Shown here: positions 21,716 through 33,631 of the stretch, in pieces
Numbering within the stretch: the stretch's first letter is position 1
Layout of the letters: each line of letters begins with the position of its first letter
Source: Planococcus donghaensis MPA1U2
Lineage (GTDB): Bacteria > Bacillota > Bacilli > Bacillales_A > Planococcaceae
NCBI RefSeq assembly: GCF_000189395.1
Contig: NZ_AEPB01000038.1
Coordinates: 62,001 to 126,000 of the forward strand
DNA: 64,000 nucleotides
Reading direction: 5' to 3'
The notes under the pieces: generated by a model
What the model saw: the letters and a program-made list of their open reading frames with translations, nothing else
Told to the model about the DNA's origin: nothing
Database searches by the model: none
Made by a program: the position numbers and the translations under genes

Positions 21716-21726
21716 ATGTGTATAAT
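21698..21726 (+). promoter_or_regulatory. Sigma-A promoter for tcdA, overlapping the 6S terminator
   Basis: TTGTCT (21698-21703), 17-bp spacer, TATAAT (21721-21726), 40 bp before the tcdA ATG. Confidence 0.7.
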
Positions 21727-21765
21727 CCCTATTATGCGTATCAACTTTGAAAGGCAGTGGCTCTA

Positions 21766-22530
21766 ATGTTACATCAGTTCTCAAGAAACGAGTTAGCAGT
21801 AGGTAAAAAAGGAATCGAGTTATTAAAAAATTCAACAGTGGCAATCCTCGGAATCGGCGGCGTAGGCTCATTTGCAGCTGAAGCATGTGCACGAAGCGGT
21901 GTCGGTACAATTATCCTTGTGGACAAGGACAACGTCGACATTACCAATATCAATCGTCAACTAGTTGCGAATTTATCAACTGTTGGAAAATCCAAAGCAG
22001 GCGTGATGAAAGATCGGATCGCCGACATTAATACCGAGTGTAAAGTTATTTCTTTACACATGTTCTATACAGAAGAAACGTGTGAAGAGTTTTTCAGTTA
22101 TAACCCTGATTATGTTATTGATGCATCGGATACGATGATTTATAAAGTTCATTTAATGGAAGAGTGCTATAAACGTGGCATTAAAATTATTGCAAGCATG
22201 GGAGCGGCCAATAAAACCGATCCGACGCGCTTTAAAATCGCGGATATTTCAAAAACACATACGGATCCATTAGCAAAAATTATTCGCAAGAAATTACGTC
22301 AATCTGGGATTCGTAAAGGCATTCCGGTTATTTTTTCAGACGAAAGCCCAATCATTGTTCGTGAAGATGTAGTGGAGAACGTTGGTAAGCCGGATGCAAG
22401 CATTCGTAAAGCGCAGATGCCGCCGTCCTCAAACGCATTTACACCTTCTGCAGTTGGTTTGATTGCTGCGAGCTGGGTAGTTAACGACATTACCAAATCT
22501 ATTCCGATTACACGCGTTCGCATGAATTAA
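21766..22530 (+). CDS. tcdA: tRNA threonylcarbamoyladenosine dehydratase
   Basis: 254 aa E1-like enzyme (B. subtilis YrvM) that cyclises t6A37 to ct6A in ANN-decoding tRNAs using ATP. The Rossmann motif GIGGVGSFAAEA and the acidic DKDNVDITNINRQ segment that binds ATP are present, as is the E1 R/N triad context. ATG 21766 is chosen because AAAGG lies about 12 bp upstream; the in-frame GTG 21757 is too close to it. It has its own promoter and terminator. Confidence 0.93.
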   Translation: MLHQFSRNELAVGKKGIELLKNSTVAILGIGGVGSFAAEACARSGVGTIILVDKDNVDITNINRQLVANLSTVGKSKAGVMKDRIADINTECKVISLHMFYTEETCEEFFSYNPDYVIDASDTMIYKVHLMEECYKRGIKIIASMGAANKTDPTRFKIADISKTHTDPLAKIIRKKLRQSGIRKGIPVIFSDESPIIVREDVVENVGKPDASIRKAQMPPSSNAFTPSAVGLIAASWVVNDITKSIPITRVRMN

Positions 22531-22535
22531 TTAGT

Positions 22536-22563
22536 AGCCGGCTCTTTTCATGAGCCGGCTTTT
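22536..22563 (+). terminator. Terminator after tcdA
   Basis: AGCCGGCTC (22536-22544), 7-base loop, GAGCCGGCT (22552-22560), short T run. Confidence 0.88.
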
Positions 22564-22584
22564 CTCTGTCGTTTTAATGAAACT

Positions 22585-22617
22585 AAAAAAGCCATTTCCA
22601 ATTTAGGAAACAGCTTT
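22585..22617 (-). terminator. Terminator of rarA (minus strand)
   Basis: On the minus strand AAGCTGTTTCC pairs with GGAAATGGCTT over 11 bp with G-T wobbles, followed by T6. Confidence 0.85.
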
Positions 22618-22630
22618 TGTCTATGTGCAT

Positions 22631-23920
22631 TTATTTTTTATTTTTTCGGAAGCTTTTTAGCTTTTCATAAATCCCGGCGAACTTCTTTTCTTCGCCAGCA
22701 ATGACTGGTTTGTAGAATTCCGCTTTTTTTACTTCTTTCGGTAAGTAGTCTTGATCTGCCCAGCCACCAAACGAACCTACCGGCGTGTCGTGCGGATAGC
22801 GATAGCCACCGTGACCGAGTTCTGCGCTTCCGGCATAATGCGTATCACGTAAATGCATCGGGATGTCACCGACTTCACCTTTGTTAATGGCACTAGTCGC
22901 TGCATCAATGGCTTTATAAGCTGAATTGGATTTTTCGGAAAGACACATTTCAGCAACTGCTTGTGCCAGTGGAATTCGTGCTTCTGGCAAACCTAAGCGA
23001 TCCGCTGCTTGGCACGCTGCAAGAACGTGCCCTCCAACGGCTGGGTTGGCAAGTCCAATGTCTTCGTAAGCCATAACGAGTAAACGCCTGGTTACTGCTG
23101 TTAAATCACCATTTTCAAGCAAGTGCGCCAAGTAATACATCGCGGCATTTACGTCACTACCACGAACCGATTTTTGTAATGCAGAGAGCAAATTGAAAAA
23201 GTGAGATCCTTTTTTATCGCCAAACACACCAACACGTTTGATCATTTGTTCGACCATTTGATCTTCAACAATATACTTGCCATCAATTTCATCAGATGCA
23301 ATGACAATTGACTCGAGCATCGTCAATGCTTTTCGCGCATCACCGTTTGTGCCTTCTGCAATGCGTTCGACTTGTTTTTCGGAAATCTCAATTTCTTCGT
23401 TGCCGAGGCCTCGTTTGGGTTCGGTTAAGGCAGCGTTTAAAAGCTGCACGATATCTTCATGAGATAAACGTTTTAACTGTTTGATTTCCCCGCAACGTGA
23501 ACGAATCGCGGGATTGACATCGTGAAACGGATTTTCAGTCGTCGCACCAATCAAGACAATCGCGCCACTTTCGACATGCGGCAATAACGCATCTTGTTGT
23601 AGTTTATTAAAGCGGTGGATTTCATCGAGAAACAACAGCACTTTGCCCGTCATTCGAGCTTCGGTAACGACTTCTTCGACATCTTTCTTGCCAGAAGTTG
23701 TGGCATTCAATGCGATAAAAGGTAAGTTTGACGTTCCGGCAATAGCGTGAGCGATGGACGTTTTACCGATTCCAGGTTCACCATATAGCAGCATGGACGG
23801 GACATGTCCGTTGCTAATCATTTTATATAAGGCTGTATGCGAGCCAATCACATCTTTTTGACCGACAACTTCGTCAATGGTTCGCGGACGCATGCGAAAA
23901 GCTAAAGGTTCGTTGTGCAT
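22631..23920 (-). CDS. rarA: Replication-associated recombination protein A (AAA+ ATPase)
   Basis: 429 aa, MgsA/WHIP family, acting at stalled replication forks. Walker A GEPGIGKTS (47-55), Walker B FLDEIHRFNK, sensor GATTENP and the C-terminal tetramerisation region ending in YPHDTPVGS are present. ATG 23920 follows AAAGGAG at proper spacing; upstream in-frame starts lie inside the promoter. It diverges from cymR and converges on tcdA, as in B. subtilis yrvN. Confidence 0.95.
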   Translation of the reverse strand: MHNEPLAFRMRPRTIDEVVGQKDVIGSHTALYKMISNGHVPSMLLYGEPGIGKTSIAHAIAGTSNLPFIALNATTSGKKDVEEVVTEARMTGKVLLFLDEIHRFNKLQQDALLPHVESGAIVLIGATTENPFHDVNPAIRSRCGEIKQLKRLSHEDIVQLLNAALTEPKRGLGNEEIEISEKQVERIAEGTNGDARKALTMLESIVIASDEIDGKYIVEDQMVEQMIKRVGVFGDKKGSHFFNLLSALQKSVRGSDVNAAMYYLAHLLENGDLTAVTRRLLVMAYEDIGLANPAVGGHVLAACQAADRLGLPEARIPLAQAVAEMCLSEKSNSAYKAIDAATSAINKGEVGDIPMHLRDTHYAGSAELGHGGYRYPHDTPVGSFGGWADQDYLPKEVKKAEFYKPVIAGEEKKFAGIYEKLKSFRKNKK

Positions 23921-23951
23921 AAAAAAACTCCTTTCGTGCATTCGTTCTATC

Positions 23952-23980
23952 AGTATAGCGTTTAGGATTTCAAAAGTCAT
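23952..23980 (-). promoter_or_regulatory. Promoter for rarA
   Basis: Minus strand: ATGACT (23975-23980), 17-bp spacer, TATACT (23952-23957), about 32 bp before the rarA ATG. Confidence 0.55.
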
Positions 23981-24004
23981 TGCAAGTCCATTCGTGTCGA
24001 ATTA

Positions 24005-24013
24005 TGCTATACT
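24005..24013 (+). promoter_or_regulatory. Possible extended -10 promoter for cymR
   Basis: TG-C-TATACT with no good -35 box, 240 bp before cymR. If used, the mRNA would have a long leader that includes the inverted repeat at 24167-24209. The rest of the 333-bp rarA-cymR gap is AT-rich with no other signal I can support. Confidence 0.35.
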
Positions 24014-24166
24014 GTTTTGAAGAATAAACGTAGTTAAACTAGAGATTTTTCGATGTATTATTAGCATTATTCTGTTAATAAAACTAGTCGCATATAGTAA
24101 ATTGTTCGAGAAGAGTAAATTGGATTTTTTATCAAGAATAATTTATTTATTTCAAACAAGTATGGA

Positions 24167-24209
24167 GTAAACTAGCGGAGACTCCCGAAGGAAAGCGCAG
24201 CTAGTTTAC
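24167..24209. repeat. Short interspersed inverted-repeat element in the cymR leader
   Basis: Perfect 10-bp arms GTAAACTAGC (24167-24176) and GCTAGTTTAC (24200-24209) enclose a 23-bp core with GAGACTCCCGAAGGAAAGCG. The core and arms match the element at 30091-30195 with compensating changes. Confidence 0.8.
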
Positions 24210-24253
24210 GGAATAGCAATCTTAAGAAAATTATCAAACTTAGAGGTGTACTC

Positions 24254-24670
24254 ATGAAAATATCAACAAAAGGCCGTTATGGGCTTACAATTATGATCGA
24301 TCTAGCAAAACATTATGGAGAAGGTCCGTTACCGCTACGTAAAATCGCAGCACAAAATGACCTTTCTGAAGCCTATCTAGAACAATTAGTCGGTCCGTTG
24401 CGAAACTCAGGATTAGTTAAAAGTGTCCGCGGGGCATATGGTGGCTACATGCTGACGCGTCATCCGAAAGAAATTTCAGCTGGGGATGTGATTCGGGTTC
24501 TTGAAGGACCTATTCAGCCAGTTGAAGGCATCGAAGACGAAAAGCAACCACAGCGTGAGCTATGGGTGCGTATTCGGGACGCAGTGAAAAATGTGTTGGA
24601 CACGACCACCATCGAAGATTTAGCTAATGCTAAAAACGATGAAACTGAAAACTATATGTATTATATATAA
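24254..24670 (+). CDS. cymR: Rrf2-family cysteine metabolism repressor CymR
   Basis: 138 aa. Winged helix at the N-terminus (MKISTKGRYGL...), recognition helix around SEAYLEQLVGPLRNSGL, wing with GAYGGY. It lacks the three cysteines that hold the Fe-S cluster in IscR, which fits CymR. In B. subtilis CymR represses cysteine and methionine uptake genes together with CysK. TAGAGGTG precedes the ATG. It lies 14 bp before iscS, so the regulator of cysteine supply heads the sulfur-transfer operon. Confidence 0.9.
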   Translation: MKISTKGRYGLTIMIDLAKHYGEGPLPLRKIAAQNDLSEAYLEQLVGPLRNSGLVKSVRGAYGGYMLTRHPKEISAGDVIRVLEGPIQPVEGIEDEKQPQRELWVRIRDAVKNVLDTTTIEDLANAKNDETENYMYYI

Positions 24671-24684
24671 GGAGTTTACAAATT

Positions 24685-26947
<2,263 letters not shown>

Positions 26948-26961
26948 TGGGAGAGACAGCA

Positions 26962-27621
26962 ATGAATTATAACGAAATTGGAATTCAAGCCTTGCAAGAC
27001 GGCCATACAGAAGAAGCCATTAAAGCTTTTACACAAGCAATTGAAGAAGAACCGGAAAATCCACTAGGCTATATTAATTTTGGTCACGTGTTAACGTCGA
27101 TGGACGAAATCGATCGTGCAGAGCGCTTTTTCCAAAAAGCGATTACGCTAGATGAAACGTCAGCAACAGCTTTTTACGGCTTAGCTAATTTATACTTTAA
27201 TTCAGAGCGTTATTCAGAAGCGTTGAAACTTTATGAAAAAGCATTACAATACGAGATTGAAGGCGCAGATGCACATTTCATGATCGGCAAATGTTTTGAG
27301 AAAATGGATCAGCCTAAACTAGCGCTTCCGTATCTACAGCGCGCAGTTGAGTTAAATGAAACAGATGTTCAAGCCCGTTTGAGTTATGGCATTAGCTTAG
27401 CTTCTATGGAATTGTTTGAACTAGCAGAACCGCAATTTTTAGAAGTGATCAGAAGAGATCCGAATCATTCGGATGCCCATTATAATTTAGGTGTTCTTTA
27501 TGCGGTTTCAACAGACCGAAAAGAAGACGCTATGTATCACTTGAAACAAGCGTATACGTTAGATGAGCGCAACGAAATGGCGCGCTATGCTTACGATATG
27601 ATCGCAACAACTTTGGAATAG
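26962..27621 (+). CDS. TPR-repeat protein (YrrB-like)
   Basis: 219 aa made of about six tetratricopeptide repeats from residue 1 to the end, with no catalytic domain and no signal peptide. TPR arrays bind other proteins; B. subtilis YrrB, at the same locus between mnmA and recD2, has a known fold but no settled role. GGGAGAG (26949-26955) fits ATG 26962 better than the in-frame ATG at 26947, which overlaps the mnmA stop. Confidence 0.85.
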   Translation: MNYNEIGIQALQDGHTEEAIKAFTQAIEEEPENPLGYINFGHVLTSMDEIDRAERFFQKAITLDETSATAFYGLANLYFNSERYSEALKLYEKALQYEIEGADAHFMIGKCFEKMDQPKLALPYLQRAVELNETDVQARLSYGISLASMELFELAEPQFLEVIRRDPNHSDAHYNLGVLYAVSTDRKEDAMYHLKQAYTLDERNEMARYAYDMIATTLE

Positions 27622-27645
27622 CCACATGAAAAGGAGACGACAGAC

Positions 27646-30063
27646 ATGACCGGACAAATCGATTTATTTCAAGAAGAAAAACAGTTTGTATTAGGGCGTC
27701 CTGTCGTCTCAATTTTTCATAATCCCCAAAATTTATTCTCCATCGCGAAAGTGAAAATCCAAGAAACCAATACCCCTTATACGGAAAAAGAAATCATTGT
27801 TTCTGGTTATTTCCCCATGTTAACGCTTGAAGAGCAATACCGTTTTACTGGCGTGGTAAAAAATCACCCGCGTTACGGTGTTCAATTTCAAGTAGAAACA
27901 TTCACAAAAGAAGTGCCTGAAACCGAACAAGGCATTATTCATTATTTATCCAGTGATATGTTTAACGGCATTGGCCGAAAAACCGCTGAAACCATTGTGA
28001 AAAAGTTGGGCAAAGATGCCATTAAAAAGATTTTAGAAGACCCAGATTCCTTAGACAAAGTTCCGCGGTTATCCGATGACAAAAAAGATACGATTCGTGC
28101 CACGCTTCAAATGAATTTAGGACTTGAACGCGTCATGATTCAATTAAACGATTGGGGCTTTGGTCCACAAATTGGCATGCGCATTTATCAAGCGTACCGT
28201 GAAGAAACAATTGATATATTGACAAAAAATCCATTTCAATTGATTGAAGAAATTGAAGGAATAGGGTTTCAGCGTGCTGACGAACTAGGGATGAAGCTAG
28301 GTATTACAGGAAGTCACCCAGACCGCATCAAGGCGTCTATTTTACATATCCTCAACCAAGCTTCGTTATCAGATGGTCATGTCTATGTGGATGCCAAGAC
28401 GTTGATCCCGATGGTCAAAGAAATGCTTGAAGCACGTCAACAAGCAGAAATTCCGGTTGAAGCCATTTCGAAAGCCGCAATCGAGTTAAATGAAGAAGGC
28501 AAAGTGGCTGGAGAAGAAACCCGGCTTTATTTGCCATCGCTGTATTATTCAGAAGTGGGCATCGCAACAAAATTAGAAACATTATTATTAGAACAAGAAT
28601 CGCGTGCGAAATTCCCGAGTTCTGAAGTTCGTAAAGCGCTTGGTGAAGCGGAAGAGCGACTAGGGGTTAATTATGCTGAGACGCAAATTGACGCGATTGA
28701 AAGCAGCATCAATTCATCGGTCATGATCCTTACAGGGGGACCGGGTACGGGCAAAACGACCGTCGTTCGCGGACTCGTAGAAATTTACGCCGAACTGCAC
28801 GGCTTGTCGCTTGATCCAAAAGAATACGCCAAAAAACAAGAACCATTTCCAATCATTCTTGCGGCTCCAACAGGACGTGCGGCGAAACGTTTGAGTGAAT
28901 CAACTGAACTGCCAGCCATGACGATTCACCGGTTACTTGGCTTTAATGGTCAAGAAAAAGACGAAGAAACCGAAAAAGAAATCGAAGGCAAATTGATCAT
29001 CATTGATGAAATGTCAATGGTCGATACATGGCTCGCACACCAGTTGCTAAAAGCGGTACCAGAAGACGCGCAATTGATTTTTGTTGGCGACCAAGATCAA
29101 CTGCCACCAGTCGGACCAGGACAAGTATTGCGTGATTTACTCGAATCAAAACGGATACCCACAGTCGAATTGACCGATATATACCGACAATCTTCAGGTT
29201 CATCCATCATAGAACTTGCGCACCAAATGAAAAACGGCCAATTGCCAGAAGACATCACAGCGAAAACATCTGACCGTTCTTTTATAAAAGCTGGTGCTGA
29301 CCAAATTCCTATGGTTGTTGAAAAAGTTGTAAAAAGTGCTCTGTCCAAAGGTCATTCGATCAGAGACATTCAAGTGCTCGCCCCGATGTACAAAGGACCT
29401 GCAGGGATTGACGCTTTAAATCGACTGATTCAAGAAATGGTCAACCCAAATCCAGACGGCAAACGAAAAGAGTTAGTATTTGGGGACATTACTTATCGTA
29501 TTGGCGATAAAATATTACAGCTTGTCAACCAACCCGAAAGCAATGTTTTTAACGGCGATATGGGTGAAGTTGTCGCCATCATGAAAGCAAAAGAAACGGT
29601 CGAAAAACAAGACATGTTGGTCGCTTCTTTTGACGGCATCGAAGTTACTTATGAACGAAGCGATTTAAATCAATTAACATTAGCGTATTGTTGTTCGATT
29701 CATAAATCGCAAGGCTCGGAATTTCCAACTGTAATTATGCCAATTGTTCGAGGCTATATGAAGATGCTGCGACGCAATTTACTTTACACCGGTATCACGC
29801 GAAGCAAAGACTTTCTCGTTCTCTGCGGGGACCCAGGGGCATTCCGCTACGGGGTCGAGCGTACAGACGACACGCAGCGCATGACCACCTTACAAAATCG
29901 TCTAGCGGTCACTACTGAAGAACCTAAAACCGAACAGCAAACTAAACAACAAGAAGAGACAAAACAAAGCGGACCGGTGAGCCTAACAACCGAAAACGCC
30001 CACTCGATCCACCCAATGATCGGCATGGAAGGCATTACTCCGCAAAAATTCATGGAAGCTTAA
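27646..30063 (+). CDS. recD2: ATP-dependent DNA helicase RecD2
   Basis: 805 aa SF1B 5'-3' helicase (B. subtilis YrrC), not part of RecBCD. An N-terminal extension with OB and helix-hairpin-helix parts (about 1-330, FNGIGRKTAETIVKKLG) is followed by the motor with Walker A TGGPGTGKTT (about 362-371), IIDEMSMVD, VGDQDQLPPVGPG and the motif VI region HKSQGSEF. It acts in fork restart and mismatch repair. AAAAGGAGAC precedes the ATG. The C-terminal 60 residues are a Gln/Thr-rich tail. Confidence 0.96.
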   Translation: MTGQIDLFQEEKQFVLGRPVVSIFHNPQNLFSIAKVKIQETNTPYTEKEIIVSGYFPMLTLEEQYRFTGVVKNHPRYGVQFQVETFTKEVPETEQGIIHYLSSDMFNGIGRKTAETIVKKLGKDAIKKILEDPDSLDKVPRLSDDKKDTIRATLQMNLGLERVMIQLNDWGFGPQIGMRIYQAYREETIDILTKNPFQLIEEIEGIGFQRADELGMKLGITGSHPDRIKASILHILNQASLSDGHVYVDAKTLIPMVKEMLEARQQAEIPVEAISKAAIELNEEGKVAGEETRLYLPSLYYSEVGIATKLETLLLEQESRAKFPSSEVRKALGEAEERLGVNYAETQIDAIESSINSSVMILTGGPGTGKTTVVRGLVEIYAELHGLSLDPKEYAKKQEPFPIILAAPTGRAAKRLSESTELPAMTIHRLLGFNGQEKDEETEKEIEGKLIIIDEMSMVDTWLAHQLLKAVPEDAQLIFVGDQDQLPPVGPGQVLRDLLESKRIPTVELTDIYRQSSGSSIIELAHQMKNGQLPEDITAKTSDRSFIKAGADQIPMVVEKVVKSALSKGHSIRDIQVLAPMYKGPAGIDALNRLIQEMVNPNPDGKRKELVFGDITYRIGDKILQLVNQPESNVFNGDMGEVVAIMKAKETVEKQDMLVASFDGIEVTYERSDLNQLTLAYCCSIHKSQGSEFPTVIMPIVRGYMKMLRRNLLYTGITRSKDFLVLCGDPGAFRYGVERTDDTQRMTTLQNRLAVTTEEPKTEQQTKQQEETKQSGPVSLTTENAHSIHPMIGMEGITPQKFMEA

Positions 30064-30090
30064 TAATTCATTTTTGAAAGAAGATATTTC

Positions 30091-30195
30091 GCAAAATAGC
30101 TACGCTTTCCGCGGGCTTGCGCTGAACTAACTCGGGCTTTGCGCCCGAGTGGATTTCAGCACTTCGCTTTCCCGCAGGAGTCTACGCTATTTTGC
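30091..30195. repeat. Interspersed inverted-repeat element, long form
   Basis: Perfect 10-bp ends GCAAAATAGC (30091-30100) and GCTATTTTGC (30186-30195). Inside are GCTTTCCGCGGG, a hairpin ACTCGGGC-TTT-GCGCCCGAGT, and CGCTTTCCCGCAGGAGTC. No open frame. It resembles the interspersed repeats I associate with Planococcaceae genomes. Confidence 0.8.
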
Positions 30196-30224
30196 TACAT
30201 ATCTTAATGTCTCATATTAGAAGA

Positions 30225-30346
30225 AGAGCGTAAGGCGGTGACTCCTGGGGAAACCACACGAGCTGAAGACCCTGGACTGAGCACAGCGAGGGAAGCGGCT
30301 GAAGCCGTGTCCCCGGAACGCGTCCGTCTGGAGCGATTTCTTTACG
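30225..30346. repeat. Second interspersed repeat, different subfamily
   Basis: Carries GGTGACTCCTGGGGAAACCAC, CGAGCTGAAGACCCTGGACTG, AGCGAGGGAAGCGGCTGAAGC and GTGTCCCCGGAACGC, a block I recognise as recurrent in intergenic DNA of Bacillaceae and Planococcaceae. It shares the GACTCCTG-GGAAA core with its neighbour, lacks long perfect ends, and stops just before the alaS promoter. Confidence 0.7.
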
Positions 30347-30352
30347 TCACTA

Positions 30353-30381
30353 TTGACATCCCACAAAGCTTTTTCTATAAT
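30353..30381 (+). promoter_or_regulatory. Consensus sigma-A promoter for alaS
   Basis: Perfect boxes TTGACA (30353-30358) and TATAAT (30376-30381) with a 17-bp spacer. Confidence 0.93.
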
Positions 30382-30387
30382 TCAAAT

Positions 30388-30626
30388 TAGACTGATAGAC
30401 AAACACATTGATGGAGACAGTATAAAATCGCATCCGGACAGAAACGGGACCCTAGGCTGAAAGGTACCGACGACATTCGATTTTAGAAAGCTACTCCGGA
30501 GTGCAGCTAATCCCTGCCGTTGAACCGCGTTAAGGTGTTCGAGAGACACATTGCAACCAGCTTTGTGTAACTAGGGTGGTACCGCGAAATAAAGCCTTCG
30601 TCCCTTTTTTGGGATGGGGGCTTTTT
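30388..30626 (+). promoter_or_regulatory. T-box riboswitch for alaS, alanine specifier
   Basis: T-box AGGGTGGTACCGCG (30573-30586). Stem I base pairs GCATCCGGA (from 30431) with TCCGGAGTGC; just before the 3' strand lies GCT (30490-30492), the expected alanine specifier. The terminator is AAGCCTTCGTCCC (30592-30604), T6 loop, GGGATGGGGGCTT (30611-30623), then T. Confidence 0.93.
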
Positions 30627-30648
30627 ATATTGTAGAGGAGGAAAAAAG

Positions 30649-33273
30649 ATGAAAAACTTGAAAGCTGAAGACATTAGACAAATGTACATTGATTTCTTTA
30701 AAGAAAAAGGGCACGACCAGGAGCCAAGTGCACCACTAGTGCCTTTTGAAGATCCTTCTCTTTTGTGGATCAACAGTGGAGTTGCTACTTTAAAAAAATA
30801 TTTTGATGGACGTGTGATTCCAAATAACCCGCGTATCGTCAACGCACAAAAATCAATTCGTACGAACGATATTGAAAACGTTGGGAAAACGGCGCGTCAC
30901 CATACATTTTTTGAAATGCTAGGGAACTTCTCAATCGGTGAATACTTTAAAACAGAAGCCATTCATTGGGCTTGGGAATTCTTAACAGACGAAAAATGGA
31001 TTGGTTTTGATGCGGATAAACTATCGGTGACAATTCACCCAGAAGATGAAGAAGCATACGCAATTTGGTTGAATGAAGTAGGTGTACCAGCTGAACGGAT
31101 CATTCGTTTAGAAGGGAATTTCTGGGATATAGGAGAAGGTCCAAGTGGTCCAAACTCTGAAATCTTCTACGATCGCGGCGAAAGCTATGGCAACGACATA
31201 AGCGATCCTGAATTATACCCAGGCGGCGAAAACGAACGTTATTTAGAAATCTGGAATTTGGTATTTTCACAATTTAATCACAACCCAGATCATACGTATA
31301 CATTACTTCCAAAACAAAACATTGATACAGGAATGGGATTAGAGCGTATGGCTTGTGTGGCGCAAGACGTGCCAACTAACTACGATACTGATTTATTTAT
31401 TCCAATTATCAAAAAAACAGAAGAAATTTCTGGCAAGAAATACGGAGAAAATGCGGAAATGGACATGGCATTTAAAGTAATTGCTGACCATATTCGTACT
31501 GTGGCGTTTGCGATTGGGGACGGAGCGCTTCCGTCAAACGAAGGCCGTGGCTATGTATTGCGTCGCTTGTTGCGTCGTGCTGTTCGTTTTGCGAAAAAAC
31601 TAGGTGTGGAACAACCATTTATGTATGACTTAGTACCAGTTGTTGGCGACGTAATGAAGAGCTTTTACCCAGAAGTTAACGCGAAGCAAGACTTTATTAT
31701 TCGCGTGATGAAGCTCGAAGAACAACGTTTCCATGAAACGCTTCATGACGGCTTAACTATTTTGTCGTCTGTCATCGAAAAACAAAAAGCTGCTGGTCAA
31801 AATGAAATTCCAGGAGAAGATGCTTTCCGTTTATACGATACGTATGGTTTCCCGGTTGAATTAACGGAAGAATACGCAGAAGAAGAAGGCATGGCGGTAG
31901 ACCACAAAGGGTTTGAAACAGCAATGCAAGAACAACGTGACCGTGCACGAAATGCGCGTCAAAACGTCAATTCGATGCAGTCTCAATCCGAAGTGTTAGG
32001 AAATATAAAAGAAGCTAGTGAATTTATTGGCTATAGCCAAACAGTATCAGACGCTAACGTTTTGTTCATCATTAAAGACGGAGAACTTGTTGATAGTGCA
32101 CAAGAAGGCGAAGAAGTGGAAGTTATTTTAGATCAAACACCATTTTATGCAGAAAGTGGTGGTCAAATTGCCGATCGCGGAACTTTGAGTAATGATTTCG
32201 TTCAAGCTTCTGTATTAAATGTTAAAAAAGCACCTAATGGTCAAAACTTGCATTCTGTCCGTGTTAATACGGGAGAATTGACGAAAACGTCCGTACAAGC
32301 GCAAGTAGATGCTTCAGAACGTCGTCATACGGTGAAAAACCACACAGCGACACATTTATTGCACCAAGCGTTAAAAGACGTTTTAGGGACCCATGTAAAC
32401 CAAGCGGGATCATATGTTGGACCAGACCGTCTTCGTTTTGACTTTTCTCATTTTGGTCAAGTGACAAAAGAAGAACTTGAAACGATTGAACAAATCGTCA
32501 ATGAAAAAGTATGGGACGGCATTGCAGTTCAAACAGGTTACTACAACTTGCAAGAAGCGAAAGAAATGGGCGCGATGGCATTGTTCGGCGAGAAATACGG
32601 AGATGTAGTTCGCGTTGTAGAAATTGGTGGCTATTCGCTAGAACTTTGTGGCGGTGTACACGTATTAAATACGTCTGAAATCGGATTATTTAAAATTGTA
32701 TCTGAAGGCGGTATCGGTGCTGGAATTCGCAGAATCGAAGCAGTAACAGGTAAAGGTGCATATGAAAACTTAAAAGATAGTGAAACTATTTTAGAAAACG
32801 CAGCTGGACTATTAAAATCATCTCCTAGAGATATGGTTCAAAAAGTACAAACAGTTCAAGCAGAAATGAAATCATTGCAGCGTGAAAATGAGTCCTTGCT
32901 TGCGAAGATTTCTAATGCACAATCTGCAGGCATTTTAGATGCAGCTCAAAAAGTGGGCGATATTACCGTGCTATCGGTTAAAGTAGAAGCAAAAGATAAT
33001 AACCAATTGCGTCAATTGCTAGATGACTTGAAATCGAAAATGGACAAAGCGGTGATTGTACTTGGAGCAACAGATGGTGATAAAGTAATGCTTGCAGCTG
33101 GAGTTACAAAAGATTTGGCTGGTGGCGATTATCATGCAGGACAAATTGTTAAGCACGTAGCAGAGCAATGTGGCGGTAAAGGTGGCGGCCGTCCAGATAT
33201 GGCAATGGCAGGCGCTAAAGATGCAAGTAAATTAGACGAAGCACTAGAATCGGTTTACAGCTTAGTTAAATAG
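30649..33273 (+). CDS. alaS: Alanine--tRNA ligase
   Basis: 874 aa, full length. The class II core opens with the usual [17 protein letters not shown] and holds the G3-U70-reading region. The editing domain has zinc-binding HTATH (about 565-569) and CGGVH (about 666-670). A C-terminal coiled-coil and C-Ala domain with [11 protein letters not shown] complete it. GAGGAGG precedes the ATG. The T-box raises expression when uncharged tRNA-Ala builds up. Confidence 0.98.
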   Translation: MKNLKAEDIRQMYIDFFKEKGHDQEPSAPLVPFEDPSLLWINSGVATLKKYFDGRVIPNNPRIVNAQKSIRTNDIENVGKTARHHTFFEMLGNFSIGEYFKTEAIHWAWEFLTDEKWIGFDADKLSVTIHPEDEEAYAIWLNEVGVPAERIIRLEGNFWDIGEGPSGPNSEIFYDRGESYGNDISDPELYPGGENERYLEIWNLVFSQFNHNPDHTYTLLPKQNIDTGMGLERMACVAQDVPTNYDTDLFIPIIKKTEEISGKKYGENAEMDMAFKVIADHIRTVAFAIGDGALPSNEGRGYVLRRLLRRAVRFAKKLGVEQPFMYDLVPVVGDVMKSFYPEVNAKQDFIIRVMKLEEQRFHETLHDGLTILSSVIEKQKAAGQNEIPGEDAFRLYDTYGFPVELTEEYAEEEGMAVDHKGFETAMQEQRDRARNARQNVNSMQSQSEVLGNIKEASEFIGYSQTVSDANVLFIIKDGELVDSAQEGEEVEVILDQTPFYAESGGQIADRGTLSNDFVQASVLNVKKAPNGQNLHSVRVNTGELTKTSVQAQVDASERRHTVKNHTATHLLHQALKDVLGTHVNQAGSYVGPDRLRFDFSHFGQVTKEELETIEQIVNEKVWDGIAVQTGYYNLQEAKEMGAMALFGEKYGDVVRVVEIGGYSLELCGGVHVLNTSEIGLFKIVSEGGIGAGIRRIEAVTGKGAYENLKDSETILENAAGLLKSSPRDMVQKVQTVQAEMKSLQRENESLLAKISNAQSAGILDAAQKVGDITVLSVKVEAKDNNQLRQLLDDLKSKMDKAVIVLGATDGDKVMLAAGVTKDLAGGDYHAGQIVKHVAEQCGGKGGGRPDMAMAGAKDASKLDEALESVYSLVK

Positions 33274-33362
33274 GTTTAATAAATCTGCGCTATCGGTTAT
33301 AATGAAAAACAGACAGCAGGAGCAATTATTTCTATTCAAAATCCGAAAGCGAGGTGCTTGTC

Positions 33363-33629
33363 GTGAGTTCATTTGATCGCACAATGAAATTCGATTCGTC
33401 TGATGAGTCGATGGAACAAGAAGTCAAGCAAGTAATGCTTCAGGTACATTCAGCACTTGAAGAAAAAGGCTACAACCCGATCAATCAGATTGTCGGATAT
33501 TTATTATCAGGTGATCCGGCTTATATTCCTCGCCATCAGGATGCGCGAAATATGATTCGCAAACTGGAACGAGATGAAATTCTAGAAGAGCTTGTAAAGT
33601 TCTATATTAAAAAGAATAACGAGGAATAA
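33363..33629 (+). CDS. ireB: IreB family regulatory phosphoprotein (YrzL, UPF0297)
   Basis: 88 aa. Matches the IreB/UPF0297 family in length, in the opening SSFDRTMKF, and in position between alaS and ruvX. In Enterococcus IreB is a target of the Ser/Thr kinase IreK and affects cephalosporin tolerance; the threonine in RTMKF is the candidate phosphosite. GTG 33363 is chosen as start because GAGGTG lies 6 bp upstream. Its stop overlaps the next gene region. Confidence 0.87.
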   Translation: MSSFDRTMKFDSSDESMEQEVKQVMLQVHSALEEKGYNPINQIVGYLLSGDPAYIPRHQDARNMIRKLERDEILEELVKFYIKKNNEE

Positions 33630-33631
33630 TG

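Noticed and set aside
30091-30195. Transposable element with transposase
   Set aside because: The element has inverted ends but no coding capacity and no visible target duplication; it can only be called an interspersed repeat.
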